Of a stretch of DNA of 13,284 nt, positions 1 through 7,593 are shown piece by piece. Location: NCBI GenBank assembly GCA_001437855.1, contig LIBD01000015.1:1-13284 (forward strand), in the 5' to 3' direction. Below the pieces are notes generated by a model. That model was given only the letters and a program-made list of their open reading frames with translations, had not been told where the DNA came from and did not search any database. How positions within the stretch are numbered: position 1 is the first letter of the stretch; each line of letters starts with the position of its first letter. The DNA is from Actinobacteria bacterium BACL4 MAG-120820-bin23 (GTDB lineage Bacteria > Actinomycetota > Actinomycetes > Nanopelagicales > Nanopelagicaceae). Position numbers and translations under genes: made by a program.

Positions 1-36
1 CCAAAGCGTCGTCGTCGTAAGAAAGCTTCAAAGTAA
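1..36 (+). CDS. C-terminal tail of an upstream gene (partial)
   Basis: The first twelve codons read PKRRRRKKASK and then TAA at 34-36. A run of Arg and Lys at a C-terminus is common in RNA-binding proteins such as helicases, ribonucleases and translation factors, but eleven residues do not allow a call. The reading is supported by a strong terminator starting about 10 bases after the stop. Another frame stays open further but would run through that terminator, so this frame is preferred. Confidence 0.6.
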   Translation, partial: PKRRRRKKASK

Positions 37-46
37 GTTATTAACT

Positions 47-80
47 AAAAAACCCCGCCAATCAAATGGCGGGGTTTTTT
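47..80. terminator. Rho-independent terminator, bidirectional
   Basis: AACCCCGCCA (51-60) pairs with TGGCGGGGTT (67-76) around a 6-base loop, giving a 10 bp GC-rich stem. A T-run follows on the plus strand (75-80) and an A-run precedes it (47-50), so the hairpin can terminate transcription in either direction. It ends the gene whose tail is at 1-36 and separates it from the peptidase gene. Confidence 0.93.
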
Positions 81-108
81 ATTGTCTAAAAACTCATTTC
101 TTTCTCGA

Positions 109-114
109 TAGGCT
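109..114 (+). promoter_or_regulatory. Putative -10 element (TAGGCT) of the peptidase-tgt unit
   Basis: TAGGCT fits the actinobacterial TANNNT -10 pattern and ends 9 bases before the ATG at 124, which would give a leader of only a few bases. No Shine-Dalgarno sequence and no convincing -35 box are visible. The preceding terminator means this gene needs its own promoter here. Confidence 0.35.
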
Positions 115-123
115 TTACCCATA

Positions 124-2082
124 ATGCGCAGCGGTCTTGACCTATCCCATATCGATAAATCTGTCCGAGCCCAAGATGACCTATTTCGGTTTATGAATGG
201 CAGTTGGCTGAAAGAATCTGTTATCCCAGCCGACCGGGCTAGTGATGGCGCCTTTTACCGATTGTATGAACAGGCAGAAAAACAGGTTCGGCAAATCATT
301 TTAGATCAAGCAAAAGATCAGCCAGCGGCAGGTAGTAATGCCCAAAAAATAGGTGATTTATATAGCTGTTTTATGGCTGAAGAACGCATTGAACAGTTAG
401 GTATCTCGCCCATAAAGGCGGATTTAGAACTGGCGCAAAAATTTAATTCTAAAAATGAGTTTATAAAACTCTTAGCTCAGCAGGAGGCAAAAGGTTTAGG
501 TGGGCTATTTTATTTATTTGTTTCAACAGATCATAAGGATTCAACTAAGAACATTATTTACTTAGGGCAAAGTGGCCTATCCCTGCCAGATGAGGCCTAC
601 TACCGGGAGGCGGAGTATGAGCCAATCCGGCAGGCCTTCCTATTGCATATTGAAAAGATGTTTGAGCTAGCCAAGCTACCAAACTCAAAACAATCTGCTG
701 AACTTATCCTTAAGTTAGAGACTCAAATTGCAGGTAATCATTGGGATCAGGTCAAGGATCGAGATGCCACCCTGACCTATAACAAAAATACCTTTGATCA
801 GCTAGTGAAGATGTGCCCTGAGTTTGAGTGGCAAAGTTGGATTGAAGATAGCCAGACACCACAAGAGGTACTAGCGCAGGTAATCATTCGCCAGCCATCC
901 TTCTTTGCCGGCCTATCTAACTTATTGGGCAATTTTGAGTTAGAAAAGTGGCGAGCTTGGCTTACCTGGCAGATTCTCTCCTCAAGTGCTCCTTATTTAA
1001 ATAAGGAGCTAGTCAATGAGAACTTTAATTTCTATGGCACCACCCTCTCTGGAACTCCAATGCTAAAAGATAGGTGGAAGCGAGCAGTTGGCTTAGTTGA
1101 AGGCTCACTTGGTGAGGCGGTTGGCCAGATCTATGTCCAGCGCCATTTTGGTCAAAAAGCTAAGGAGCGGATGGTGGATTTGGTGGCAAATCTAATTCAG
1201 GCCTACCGAGAGGATATTGCCGCCCTCACCTGGATGGGCGATGATACTAAGAAAAAGGCCTTTATTAAGTTGGATAAATTCACTCCAAAAATTGGCTACC
1301 CAGATAAGTGGCGCGATTACAGCAAATTAACTATTACCCCAGATGATCTAATTGGCAATCTAGCTCGGATCTCTAAATTTGCTAGTGAGTATGAATTTAA
1401 CAAGATTGGCAAAGCTGTCGATCGAGCTGAGTGGTATATGACCCCGCAAACTGTTAATGCCTACTACAACCCAGGGATGAATGAGATTGTATTTCCAGCT
1501 GCAATTTTGCAGCCACCATTTTTTGATGTGCTAGCCGATGATGATGCCGCTAATTATGGTGGCATTGGCGCAGTGATTGGCCATGAGATTGGCCATGGCT
1601 TTGATGATCAAGGCTCTAAATATGATGGCGATGGAAATTTAGAGAATTGGTGGAGCCAGGCAGATCGAATTGAGTTTGAGAAATTAACTAATAAATTAAT
1701 CACTCAGTATGACCAGCTCTCACCAAGTGATGCCCCAGATATAACGGTCAATGGGGCGCTGACAATTGGTGAAAATATTGGCGATCTTGGCGGCTTAACT
1801 ATTGCCTATAAGGCTTATCAAATATCCCTTGCTGGAAAGCAACCTCCAGTAATTGATGGCTTTACCGGTGATCAAAGATTTTTCTTAGGTTGGGCCCAAT
1901 CTTGGCGAGGAAAGTATCGCGCTGAGGAGGTAAGAAGAAGGATTGCCACCGATCCTCACTCCCCGGATGAGTTTAGATGTAATCAGGTGGTTTCAAATTT
2001 AACTGAGTTTTATGAGGCCTTTGGCGTGAGTGAAACTGATAAACACTTTATGCCCCCAGCTGATCGGGTTCGAATCTGGTGA
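124..2082 (+). CDS. pepO: M13 family zinc endopeptidase (neprilysin/PepO type)
   Basis: This is a zinc metallopeptidase of the M13 (neprilysin) family, which cleaves peptides on the amino side of hydrophobic residues. The N-terminal part carries the family opening motif (QDDLFRFMNGSW near residue 17). NAYYN, the substrate-backbone binding motif, is at 445-449. The zinc site is HEIGH at 487-491 with the third ligand E550 in ENIGD (550-554, D554 also conserved). The C-terminus ends in the typical PPADRVRIW. At 652 residues it is full length for a bacterial member. There is no signal peptide or membrane segment, so it should be cytoplasmic and act on intracellular peptides. The last codons overlap the GTG start of tgt, so the two are probably translated together. 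No strong ribosome binding site is visible and the mRNA may be nearly leaderless. Family call is firm; substrates are unknown. Confidence 0.95.
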   Translation: MRSGLDLSHIDKSVRAQDDLFRFMNGSWLKESVIPADRASDGAFYRLYEQAEKQVRQIILDQAKDQPAAGSNAQKIGDLYSCFMAEERIEQLGISPIKADLELAQKFNSKNEFIKLLAQQEAKGLGGLFYLFVSTDHKDSTKNIIYLGQSGLSLPDEAYYREAEYEPIRQAFLLHIEKMFELAKLPNSKQSAELILKLETQIAGNHWDQVKDRDATLTYNKNTFDQLVKMCPEFEWQSWIEDSQTPQEVLAQVIIRQPSFFAGLSNLLGNFELEKWRAWLTWQILSSSAPYLNKELVNENFNFYGTTLSGTPMLKDRWKRAVGLVEGSLGEAVGQIYVQRHFGQKAKERMVDLVANLIQAYREDIAALTWMGDDTKKKAFIKLDKFTPKIGYPDKWRDYSKLTITPDDLIGNLARISKFASEYEFNKIGKAVDRAEWYMTPQTVNAYYNPGMNEIVFPAAILQPPFFDVLADDDAANYGGIGAVIGHEIGHGFDDQGSKYDGDGNLENWWSQADRIEFEKLTNKLITQYDQLSPSDAPDITVNGALTIGENIGDLGGLTIAYKAYQISLAGKQPPVIDGFTGDQRFFLGWAQSWRGKYRAEEVRRRIATDPHSPDEFRCNQVVSNLTEFYEAFGVSETDKHFMPPADRVRIW

Positions 2083-3305
2083 GTCAAGGATTTAGCTTCA
2101 AGGTTGAACGCCAACTTCCCAATAGATTAGGTAGAACTGGGGTAATAACTACCCCACATGGCGAAATTAAAACGCCAGCCTTTATCCCAGTGGGCACAAA
2201 AGCAACCTTAAAATCAGTACTTCCTGAATCATTAACTGAGCTTGGCGCGCAAGCGCTCTTAGCAAATGCCTACCATCTCTACCTACAACCTGGCGCTGAT
2301 GTGGTGGATGAGGCTGGCGGAGTGGCAAAATTTATGAATTGGCCAGGGCCCACCTTTACCGACTCTGGCGGTTTTCAAGTTTTATCCCTGGGTGTGGGAT
2401 TTAAAAAAGTAATCGCCATGGATGAGAACACCTTTGAATCCGATGAGGTAATTGCCGATGATAAGCAGCGGCTGGCCCATGTTGATGATGATGGGGTGAG
2501 CTTTAAATCTCACTTAGATGGCTCCATGCACCGCTTCACCCCAGAGGTCTCTATGCAGGTGCAACATCAATTGGGCGCAGATATTATTTTTGGCTTTGAT
2601 GAGTGCACCACCTTGCACAACACTCGAAGTTATCAAGAAAAATCTTTAGAGCGAACCAGGTTATGGGCGATTAGATGTTTGCAAGAACATGAAAGATTAA
2701 CCCAGGAGCGAAACGGAAAACCATATCAAGCACTCTTTGGTGTTTTGCAGGGAGCTCAATATGAGGATTTACGTCGTAAGGCAGCAAGGGATTTGTCGCA
2801 AATGAATGTGGCCGGTAGATCATTTGATGGCTTTGGGATTGGTGGGGCGCTAGATAAGCAAAGCTTGGGTGAGATTTTAAGATGGGTAAATGAGGAGCTA
2901 CCAATAGATAAACCAAGACACTTTTTAGGAATAGGTGAGCCAGATGATTTATTTATTGGCGTAGAAAATGGCGCCGATACCTTTGATTGTGTTGCACCCT
3001 CTAGACAGGCAAGAACTAGCTCAGTTTTTACTAAAGATGGTCGAGTAAATATCTCAAATGCCCCACATAAAAAAGAGTTCTTCCCAATTGAAAAAGATTG
3101 CAGCTGCTATACCTGCAAGAATTACACCAGAGCTTATTTATGCCATTTATTTAGAGCCAAGGAGATGGTGGCAGCTACCTTAGCCACTATCCACAACCAG
3201 CACTTCATAGTTGGCCTTGTGGAAAAGATGAGAAAAAGTATTGAAAATGGGAGTTTTTTTGAGTTTAAGCAAGAGTTTATGCTTCGCTACTATGCAAAGG
3301 CATAA
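2079..3305 (+). CDS. tgt: tRNA-guanine(34) transglycosylase (Tgt)
   Basis: Tgt exchanges guanine at position 34 of GUN-anticodon tRNAs for preQ1 or a queuine-type base. Catalytic features are present: TDSGG with base Asp95, FDEC with Asp174 for base recognition, and nucleophile Asp303 in FDCVAPSR. The zinc site is Cys341, Cys343, Cys346 and His372. The GTG start overlaps the stop of the peptidase gene (GTGA), which suggests translational coupling. At 408 residues it is longer than the E. coli enzyme (about 375). Most of the excess is a roughly 25-residue insertion between SLG (103-105) and GVSF (139-142). The region after it (SHLDGSMHRFTPE, then QLGADIIFGFDEC) and the FDCVAPSRQAR motif differ from proteobacterial Tgt and recall a variant subgroup I associate with Patescibacteria. 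No queuosine synthesis gene is in the window, so the base may be salvaged or made elsewhere. Confidence 0.93.
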   Translation: MSQGFSFKVERQLPNRLGRTGVITTPHGEIKTPAFIPVGTKATLKSVLPESLTELGAQALLANAYHLYLQPGADVVDEAGGVAKFMNWPGPTFTDSGGFQVLSLGVGFKKVIAMDENTFESDEVIADDKQRLAHVDDDGVSFKSHLDGSMHRFTPEVSMQVQHQLGADIIFGFDECTTLHNTRSYQEKSLERTRLWAIRCLQEHERLTQERNGKPYQALFGVLQGAQYEDLRRKAARDLSQMNVAGRSFDGFGIGGALDKQSLGEILRWVNEELPIDKPRHFLGIGEPDDLFIGVENGADTFDCVAPSRQARTSSVFTKDGRVNISNAPHKKEFFPIEKDCSCYTCKNYTRAYLCHLFRAKEMVAATLATIHNQHFIVGLVEKMRKSIENGSFFEFKQEFMLRYYAKA

Positions 3306-3323
3306 TGGGGGTAGATTAGCGAT

Positions 3324-4337
3324 ATGGAGCAAGCAAGAAATCCGCTACGGATAGGTATTTTAGGTGCAGCTAGAATTGCACCAAGTGCCATCATCTATCC
3401 AGCACATGCCACCGGACATCAATTACTGGCTGTTGCTTCTAGAGATAAATCCCGGGCTGAGGAGTTTGCTAAGCAGTATCAGGTAGCAAAAACCTATACC
3501 TCATACCAAGATTTAATTGATGACCCCGAAATCGATGTGGTTTATAACGCACTTCATAATGGCGCACATGGACCTTGGAATCTAAGAGCGTTAGCTGCCG
3601 GCAAACATGTCTTAAGTGAAAAACCTGCGGTAAGTAATGCTGCAGAGGCAAAAGAGGTCTTAGCTGCGGTAAATAAATCTGGCAAGGTATTTATGGAGGG
3701 CTTTCACTACTACTACCACCCAGTTTTCCAACGAGCATTAGCAATTATTAAATCTGGTGAGATTGGTGAGGTAATTAAGGTTGAATCATCACTATTAATT
3801 CCAATGCCAGATCCAACAGATTTAAGGTTGCAATTTGATTTAGCCGGGGGTGCAACCATGGATGTTGGTTGCTACGCCCTTCATAGCCAGCGAATGATTA
3901 GTCAATTAGTTGCAAATGGTGAGCCAAGTATTATTAAAACCGAATCAAATGCTGCCGATGGCAAAATTGATACTAAGTTATATATGCAGCTGCAGTATCC
4001 AAATGGAGTTTCAGCACTGGCAAAGGGTGATTTTGAAGCCAAGGTCATGGAGGCACCACTGACTGTTACTGGTAGTAAGGGAAGTGTTCACCTACCTAAT
4101 TTTGTGGTCTCTGGTTGGGATCCAAGAGTTATTGTGGAGGCCGGTGGTAGTAAACGTGTTGAGCATATGCCATCAATATCTACCTACACCTATCAATTAC
4201 TTGCCTTTGCTGATGCAATCGATCTGGGTAAGAGTGTGAAGAGTGATGCTAAGGATGCACTGGCTCAGGCGATTTTGATAGATGCTGCCTACACCAGCTC
4301 AAATCTGCCGCTTAGGCCTACATTTAAGATCGCATAG
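3324..4337 (+). CDS. Gfo/Idh/MocA family NAD(P)-dependent oxidoreductase
   Basis: This is a two-domain oxidoreductase of 337 residues. An N-terminal Rossmann fold (GILGAARIAPSAI, about residues 12-24) binds NAD(P), and the family EKP motif is at 99-101. The C-terminal Gfo/Idh-type domain carries MEGFHYYYHP and GGATMDVGCYALH with D180, C183 and H187 in the usual catalytic region. The pattern resembles the dihydrodiol dehydrogenase / D-xylose 1-dehydrogenase branch, which oxidises sugars or cyclic diols, but the substrate cannot be read from sequence. It begins 18 bases after the tgt stop, so it is probably co-transcribed with the peptidase and tgt genes. The upstream GGGGG is too far away for an ideal ribosome binding site. 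Nothing links it functionally to tRNA modification. Confidence 0.9.
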   Translation: MEQARNPLRIGILGAARIAPSAIIYPAHATGHQLLAVASRDKSRAEEFAKQYQVAKTYTSYQDLIDDPEIDVVYNALHNGAHGPWNLRALAAGKHVLSEKPAVSNAAEAKEVLAAVNKSGKVFMEGFHYYYHPVFQRALAIIKSGEIGEVIKVESSLLIPMPDPTDLRLQFDLAGGATMDVGCYALHSQRMISQLVANGEPSIIKTESNAADGKIDTKLYMQLQYPNGVSALAKGDFEAKVMEAPLTVTGSKGSVHLPNFVVSGWDPRVIVEAGGSKRVEHMPSISTYTYQLLAFADAIDLGKSVKSDAKDALAQAILIDAAYTSSNLPLRPTFKIA

Positions 4338-4369
4338 GTAGGTTTAAACTGACCAAAAGCACCCTTCGC

Positions 4370-4382
4370 TAGGGTTTAAAAT
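4370..4382 (+). promoter_or_regulatory. Putative leaderless promoter of trhO
   Basis: TAAAAT (4377-4382) ends 6 bases before the trhO ATG, the spacing expected when transcription starts on the start codon itself. TAGGGT (4370-4375) just upstream is a second TANNNT candidate. No Shine-Dalgarno sequence precedes the ATG. A small hairpin, ACCCT/AGGGT around TCGCT (4361-4375), overlaps this site; it has only 5 bp and is not a convincing terminator. Confidence 0.45.
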
Positions 4383-4388
4383 TGGATT

Positions 4389-5297
4389 ATGTCAGTTCCA
4401 AAGGTCATTTTGTATTACACCTTTACGCCTTTAACTGATCCAGCGGCCATTAAAGCCTGGCAAAAAAATCTATGCCAATCACTTAATTTAACCGGGCGAA
4501 TAATTATCTCCCCACATGGCATCAATGGCACATTAGGTGGCGATATGAATGAGCTAAAGAAATATATTCGCCAAACTAGAAGCTATGAAGGTTTTAAAAA
4601 GATGAAATTTAAGTGGTCTGAAGGAACTGGTAATGATTTTCCTAAATTAAGTGTCAAAGTCAGAGCAGAGCTAGTTGCTTTTGGATATCCAACTGAAATT
4701 AAGGTGGATAAAAATGGCATAGTGGGTGGTGGCAAGCATCTAAAACCACATCAAGTTGAAGAGTTGGTAAAACACCGCGGTGATGATGTTGTGTTTTTTG
4801 ATGGTCGCAATGCATATGAGGCAAGAGTTGGTAAATTTAAAAATGCGGTAGTGCCAGAGGTTGAAACTACTAGAGATTTTGTAACTGAAATTGAAAGTGG
4901 AAAGTATGATCATCTAAAAGAAAAACCAGTAATTACCTACTGCACAGGTGGAATTAGATGTGAAGTTTTATCCTCAGTCATGAAAACTCGAGGGTTTAAA
5001 GAGGTTTATCAAATTGATGGTGGAATTGTTACCTATGGCAAAGAGTTTGGCGATGACGGGTTGTGGGAGGGATCTTTATATACCTTTGATAATCGTATGT
5101 CGATTGAGTTTAGTGATAAATTTAAATCAATTGCAAAATGTGAAAAGTGTGACAAGGAAGCTTATCGTTTTTATGATTGCCCAAAGCCACCTTGCAATTC
5201 ACTAAATCTATTGTGTGCAAATTGTGCTGAAAAAATGAATGATGAGATTTGTACTCACCGGCAACGAAAGTACTCGAAAGCTGAGCTAATCGGCTAA
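4389..5297 (+). CDS. trhO: Rhodanese-type tRNA uridine(34) hydroxylase TrhO (YceA family)
   Basis: TrhO makes 5-hydroxyuridine at position 34 of tRNAs in an oxygen-dependent reaction; that role is known for the E. coli homologue. The N-terminal domain (about 1-110) has the ferredoxin-like layout of the family with GxNGTLGG near residue 45. The central rhodanese domain has the active-site loop CTGGIRC starting at Cys185, followed by DGGIVTYG. The C-terminal segment has paired cysteines (CEKC, CPKPPC, CANC) and ends in CTHRQRKYS, as in the family. The length of 302 residues is somewhat shorter than E. coli TrhO. It follows the oxidoreductase gene by 51 bases that contain a likely own promoter. 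Its end overlaps the end of the convergent DinB-like gene by 12 bases. Confidence 0.9.
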   Translation: MSVPKVILYYTFTPLTDPAAIKAWQKNLCQSLNLTGRIIISPHGINGTLGGDMNELKKYIRQTRSYEGFKKMKFKWSEGTGNDFPKLSVKVRAELVAFGYPTEIKVDKNGIVGGGKHLKPHQVEELVKHRGDDVVFFDGRNAYEARVGKFKNAVVPEVETTRDFVTEIESGKYDHLKEKPVITYCTGGIRCEVLSSVMKTRGFKEVYQIDGGIVTYGKEFGDDGLWEGSLYTFDNRMSIEFSDKFKSIAKCEKCDKEAYRFYDCPKPPCNSLNLLCANCAEKMNDEICTHRQRKYSKAELIG

Positions 5298-5747
5298 CAG
5301 TTGTTTTGCGTGATCTTTCGGGTGATTTATGTAGCTTTTAAGCCATTTTCTAACATCATAAGCACCTGACTCTGTATGAACGCCAGCATTAGCTAACTGT
5401 TCAACAGTTAGGCGATTGATAATCTCAAGGGAAGCTGCTCTAGATGCTTTAAATAGCGCTAGTGAATTCTCTATTGGCAGTTGGGTATAGCCAAGTGTTG
5501 GATTTTGAGCCCAGATGTTTTCATCATAACCTTGAATAACACTGCCAGGTTCGGCGATTAATCGCTTAAGTCGAGCACATGATTGCGCTTCACTATCTGC
5601 CAAGTGATGGATTACCTGCCTAGCATTCCAACCATCTTGCTTTGCCTTATCTAAATCAGCTGGCGCTAGCTTTTCAAAGGCGGTTAGAAATGTATTAGTT
5701 GCCTCTTCATAATCTTTAGCAATTTGAGCGATCTCGTTATTTTCCAT
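5286..5747 (-). CDS. DinB-like / YfiT-type putative metal-dependent protein
   Basis: This 153-residue protein has the four-helix DinB-like layout. The family metal ligands are visible: His48 in WNARQVIHHLADSE and His142 and His146 in HPKDHAKQL. The superfamily includes bacillithiol and mycothiol transferases and maleylpyruvate isomerase, as well as many uncharacterised damage-inducible proteins. The exact reaction here is unknown; an actinobacterium could use it with mycothiol, but that is inference. It starts 12 bases after the FUSC gene stop and is the last gene of the minus-strand cluster. Its stop (TAG at 5286-5288) lies inside the end of trhO on the other strand, and no terminator hairpin is visible at this junction. 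Confidence 0.8.
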   Translation of the reverse strand: MENNEIAQIAKDYEEATNTFLTAFEKLAPADLDKAKQDGWNARQVIHHLADSEAQSCARLKRLIAEPGSVIQGYDENIWAQNPTLGYTQLPIENSLALFKASRAASLEIINRLTVEQLANAGVHTESGAYDVRKWLKSYINHPKDHAKQLLAD

Positions 5748-5759
5748 CTATTTATCCTA

Positions 5760-6953
5760 CTACCGTCTAAAAAATGATCGTAATGCTCGAAAAATCCCCT
5801 GCCAAATCTTGGTTGATTGCTTTACTGGCGAAATTCCAATTACCGCCGTTGAACTAGGTTCCCCTGGAGTACTAACGCTATAAAGGGCTGGTGAGCTCTC
5901 ATCTAGTGAGTTAGCAATGACCTTCATTTGCGAGACGATGGAAATGCATCTAACAAATTGAGTTCTAGGAAGATCGTCTGCTTTAGCGATTAACTCCTCG
6001 GTGAGATTATCAGCTGCCAGCCGAAGATCTCTGGCAATATTATCAATCTGTGAATCTCGATTTTCAGATTCTAATAACTCTAGCTTTTCAGTAATGGCAC
6101 TACTTGTGGCTGAGAGTGCGTAAGCGATCTGCCTATCAACCGTATTTTTTCTATTTTTATCTAAGGTTGAATCAAATAATGTTCTAGCCATAGATCTAAT
6201 TTGCACCACCATATGTTCAATAGCGACCCCTTGGATATATAAGGATTCAGCCTCATCTACTTCAGCAAGTGGTGACCATCTGGCATATCTTTTTGCCTCG
6301 ATCGCTTGTGATCTTAAGGTTGGAATCTCCTCAACTAACAACCTTGCTTTTGCCAACCATGCACCAGATTGTTTTTGGGTTAATCCAGCTGCTACCCCCT
6401 CTGCCATCTCACTTATTAATTCCGCTCCTCTGGTGCCAAGCCGTGATATTTGATTAACTGTTCGGCCAGCTGGGGTATTGGGGTGAGAAAAATAAGAAAA
6501 AATAATTCCAACTGCCGCGCCAATTAAAGTTGAAGCGACCCTATGCTCAGCAGTTGAGCCACTAATTCCAGGGCCAATCACAATTAATGCCGTAACTGGC
6601 ACGTTTACCGCCGCCACCTCGCCAAGTCGAAGTCCTCTTACTGCTACCAAGCAAAGCAGTACTGTCATACCAATTGCTATTACGCCAAAGCCAAAGTAGT
6701 AAACAGTTAATAAGGCCACACCTGCACCAATTGATGTTCCTACAATCAGTCCTAAGCCTTCCCGAATGGATTTATATAGTGAGATTCGAATACTCAGGGC
6801 GCACATAATCGCTGCCACCACACCACCTTCATAGACCAAAGCATCACCAATTACCCAAGCTGCGGCTGAGGCGATTGCGGCAACCGTTATCTGCCGCACC
6901 CAGTTTCTACGATTAGTAAATAATTTAATTAACCAATTAAAAAATCGTTTCAT
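5760..6953 (-). CDS. FUSC/aromatic acid exporter family membrane protein
   Basis: The first 160 residues hold about six membrane segments (roughly 21-39, 43-59, 66-86, 89-105, 113-129 and 138-156), with basic loops such as RNWVRQ and SLYKSIREG. Residues 160-397 form a soluble helical region. This matches the FUSC / ArAE family (fusaric acid resistance, aromatic acid exporter), whose characterised members export small aromatic or weak organic acids. The substrate here is unknown. The start codon overlaps the stop of the helix-hairpin-helix gene (ATGA at 6950-6953), so translation is probably coupled. The C-terminus is basic (RALRSFFRR). Confidence 0.85.
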   Translation of the reverse strand: MKRFFNWLIKLFTNRRNWVRQITVAAIASAAAWVIGDALVYEGGVVAAIMCALSIRISLYKSIREGLGLIVGTSIGAGVALLTVYYFGFGVIAIGMTVLLCLVAVRGLRLGEVAAVNVPVTALIVIGPGISGSTAEHRVASTLIGAAVGIIFSYFSHPNTPAGRTVNQISRLGTRGAELISEMAEGVAAGLTQKQSGAWLAKARLLVEEIPTLRSQAIEAKRYARWSPLAEVDEAESLYIQGVAIEHMVVQIRSMARTLFDSTLDKNRKNTVDRQIAYALSATSSAITEKLELLESENRDSQIDNIARDLRLAADNLTEELIAKADDLPRTQFVRCISIVSQMKVIANSLDESSPALYSVSTPGEPSSTAVIGISPVKQSTKIWQGIFRALRSFFRR

Positions 6954-7216
6954 GATCTAAATTTTATCTTTTTAGCATGCATTAACACTTTAAGTCTGGC
7001 AACTGCGCTTTTTCCCATGCCAGGTAAGTCCTCTAACTCAGATAGGGATATTTTTCGCAAGTCTGAAACTTTGTAAAGTTTGGCATCAACTAGCGCACGT
7101 CTTGCTGGGGCTGCGATCTTATACTCGCGCCACTCTCGATCTAAGCTTTCATATCGATCTAACTCTGTTTGGCTAATATTGAGATTTTCACTTGATTTAG
7201 CACCTGATTTAGCCAT
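6950..7216 (-). CDS. Small helix-hairpin-helix protein
   Basis: This 88-residue protein has an N-terminal charged helix (about 18-34) and a C-terminal helix-hairpin-helix unit, with APARRALVDAKLYKVSDL followed by the hairpin LPGMGKSA (64-71). The arrangement resembles the RNA polymerase alpha C-terminal domain type of HhH fold, which contacts DNA or protein. It lacks any catalytic domain, so it may be a DNA-binding or adaptor protein; its role is unknown. It lies 17 bases after the DUF1801 gene, and its stop overlaps the FUSC start. From memory, DUF1801 and such HhH modules often sit together in actinobacteria; I cannot check that here. Confidence 0.75.
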   Translation of the reverse strand: MAKSGAKSSENLNISQTELDRYESLDREWREYKIAAPARRALVDAKLYKVSDLRKISLSELEDLPGMGKSAVARLKVLMHAKKIKFRS

Positions 7217-7233
7217 AGGTAAATCTTACAACT

Positions 7234-7593
7234 TTACTTGCGTTTCTTTTTGACCATTATCTGCACCATACGCTGCGTCATCAATTTACGCACTAAAGTC
7301 TTTGGCAGTGGTGTTTGAAAATGGAGGGCACTCTTAGTTTGCTTGTATTTAACTAAATCTGTCCGAAGAGCTGCTAGCACTGATCCGCTAAATGGATAGA
7401 AGGAGCAGCCATTTTTTCTAGCTGCAATTCCACAAACTACATCTTTATCTAATTTAAATGCTGGAATTCCATATGCAATTCCTTGTTTTAGGGTTGGTTC
7501 AATTTCAAGAATCAATTGGCGCATAAGCTTTAGATTACTTTTATTCGGCTCACTTTGATTGGCGATATATGAATCAACTTCACGCTTACTCAT
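7234..7593 (-). CDS. DUF1801 domain protein
   Basis: This 119-residue protein carries the DUF1801 signature: an early helical segment, then IAYGIPAFKL (about residues 40-49), the strand GIAARKNGCSFYPFSG, and a closing lysine-rich helix. The domain includes Bacillus YdhG/Fra, a frataxin-like iron chaperone, but most members are uncharacterised, and nothing in this sequence shows iron binding. The ATG overlaps the stop of the upstream GNAT gene (ATGA at 7590-7593), so the two are probably coupled. The very basic tail (VKKKRK) is notable for such a small protein. Confidence 0.82.
   Translation of the reverse strand: MSKREVDSYIANQSEPNKSNLKLMRQLILEIEPTLKQGIAYGIPAFKLDKDVVCGIAARKNGCSFYPFSGSVLAALRTDLVKYKQTKSALHFQTPLPKTLVRKLMTQRMVQIMVKKKRK

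Noticed and set aside
4361..4375. Small hairpin ACCCT/AGGGT before trhO as a terminator for the oxidoreductase gene.
   Set aside because: It has only 5 bp, no U-tract, and overlaps a probable -10 element.
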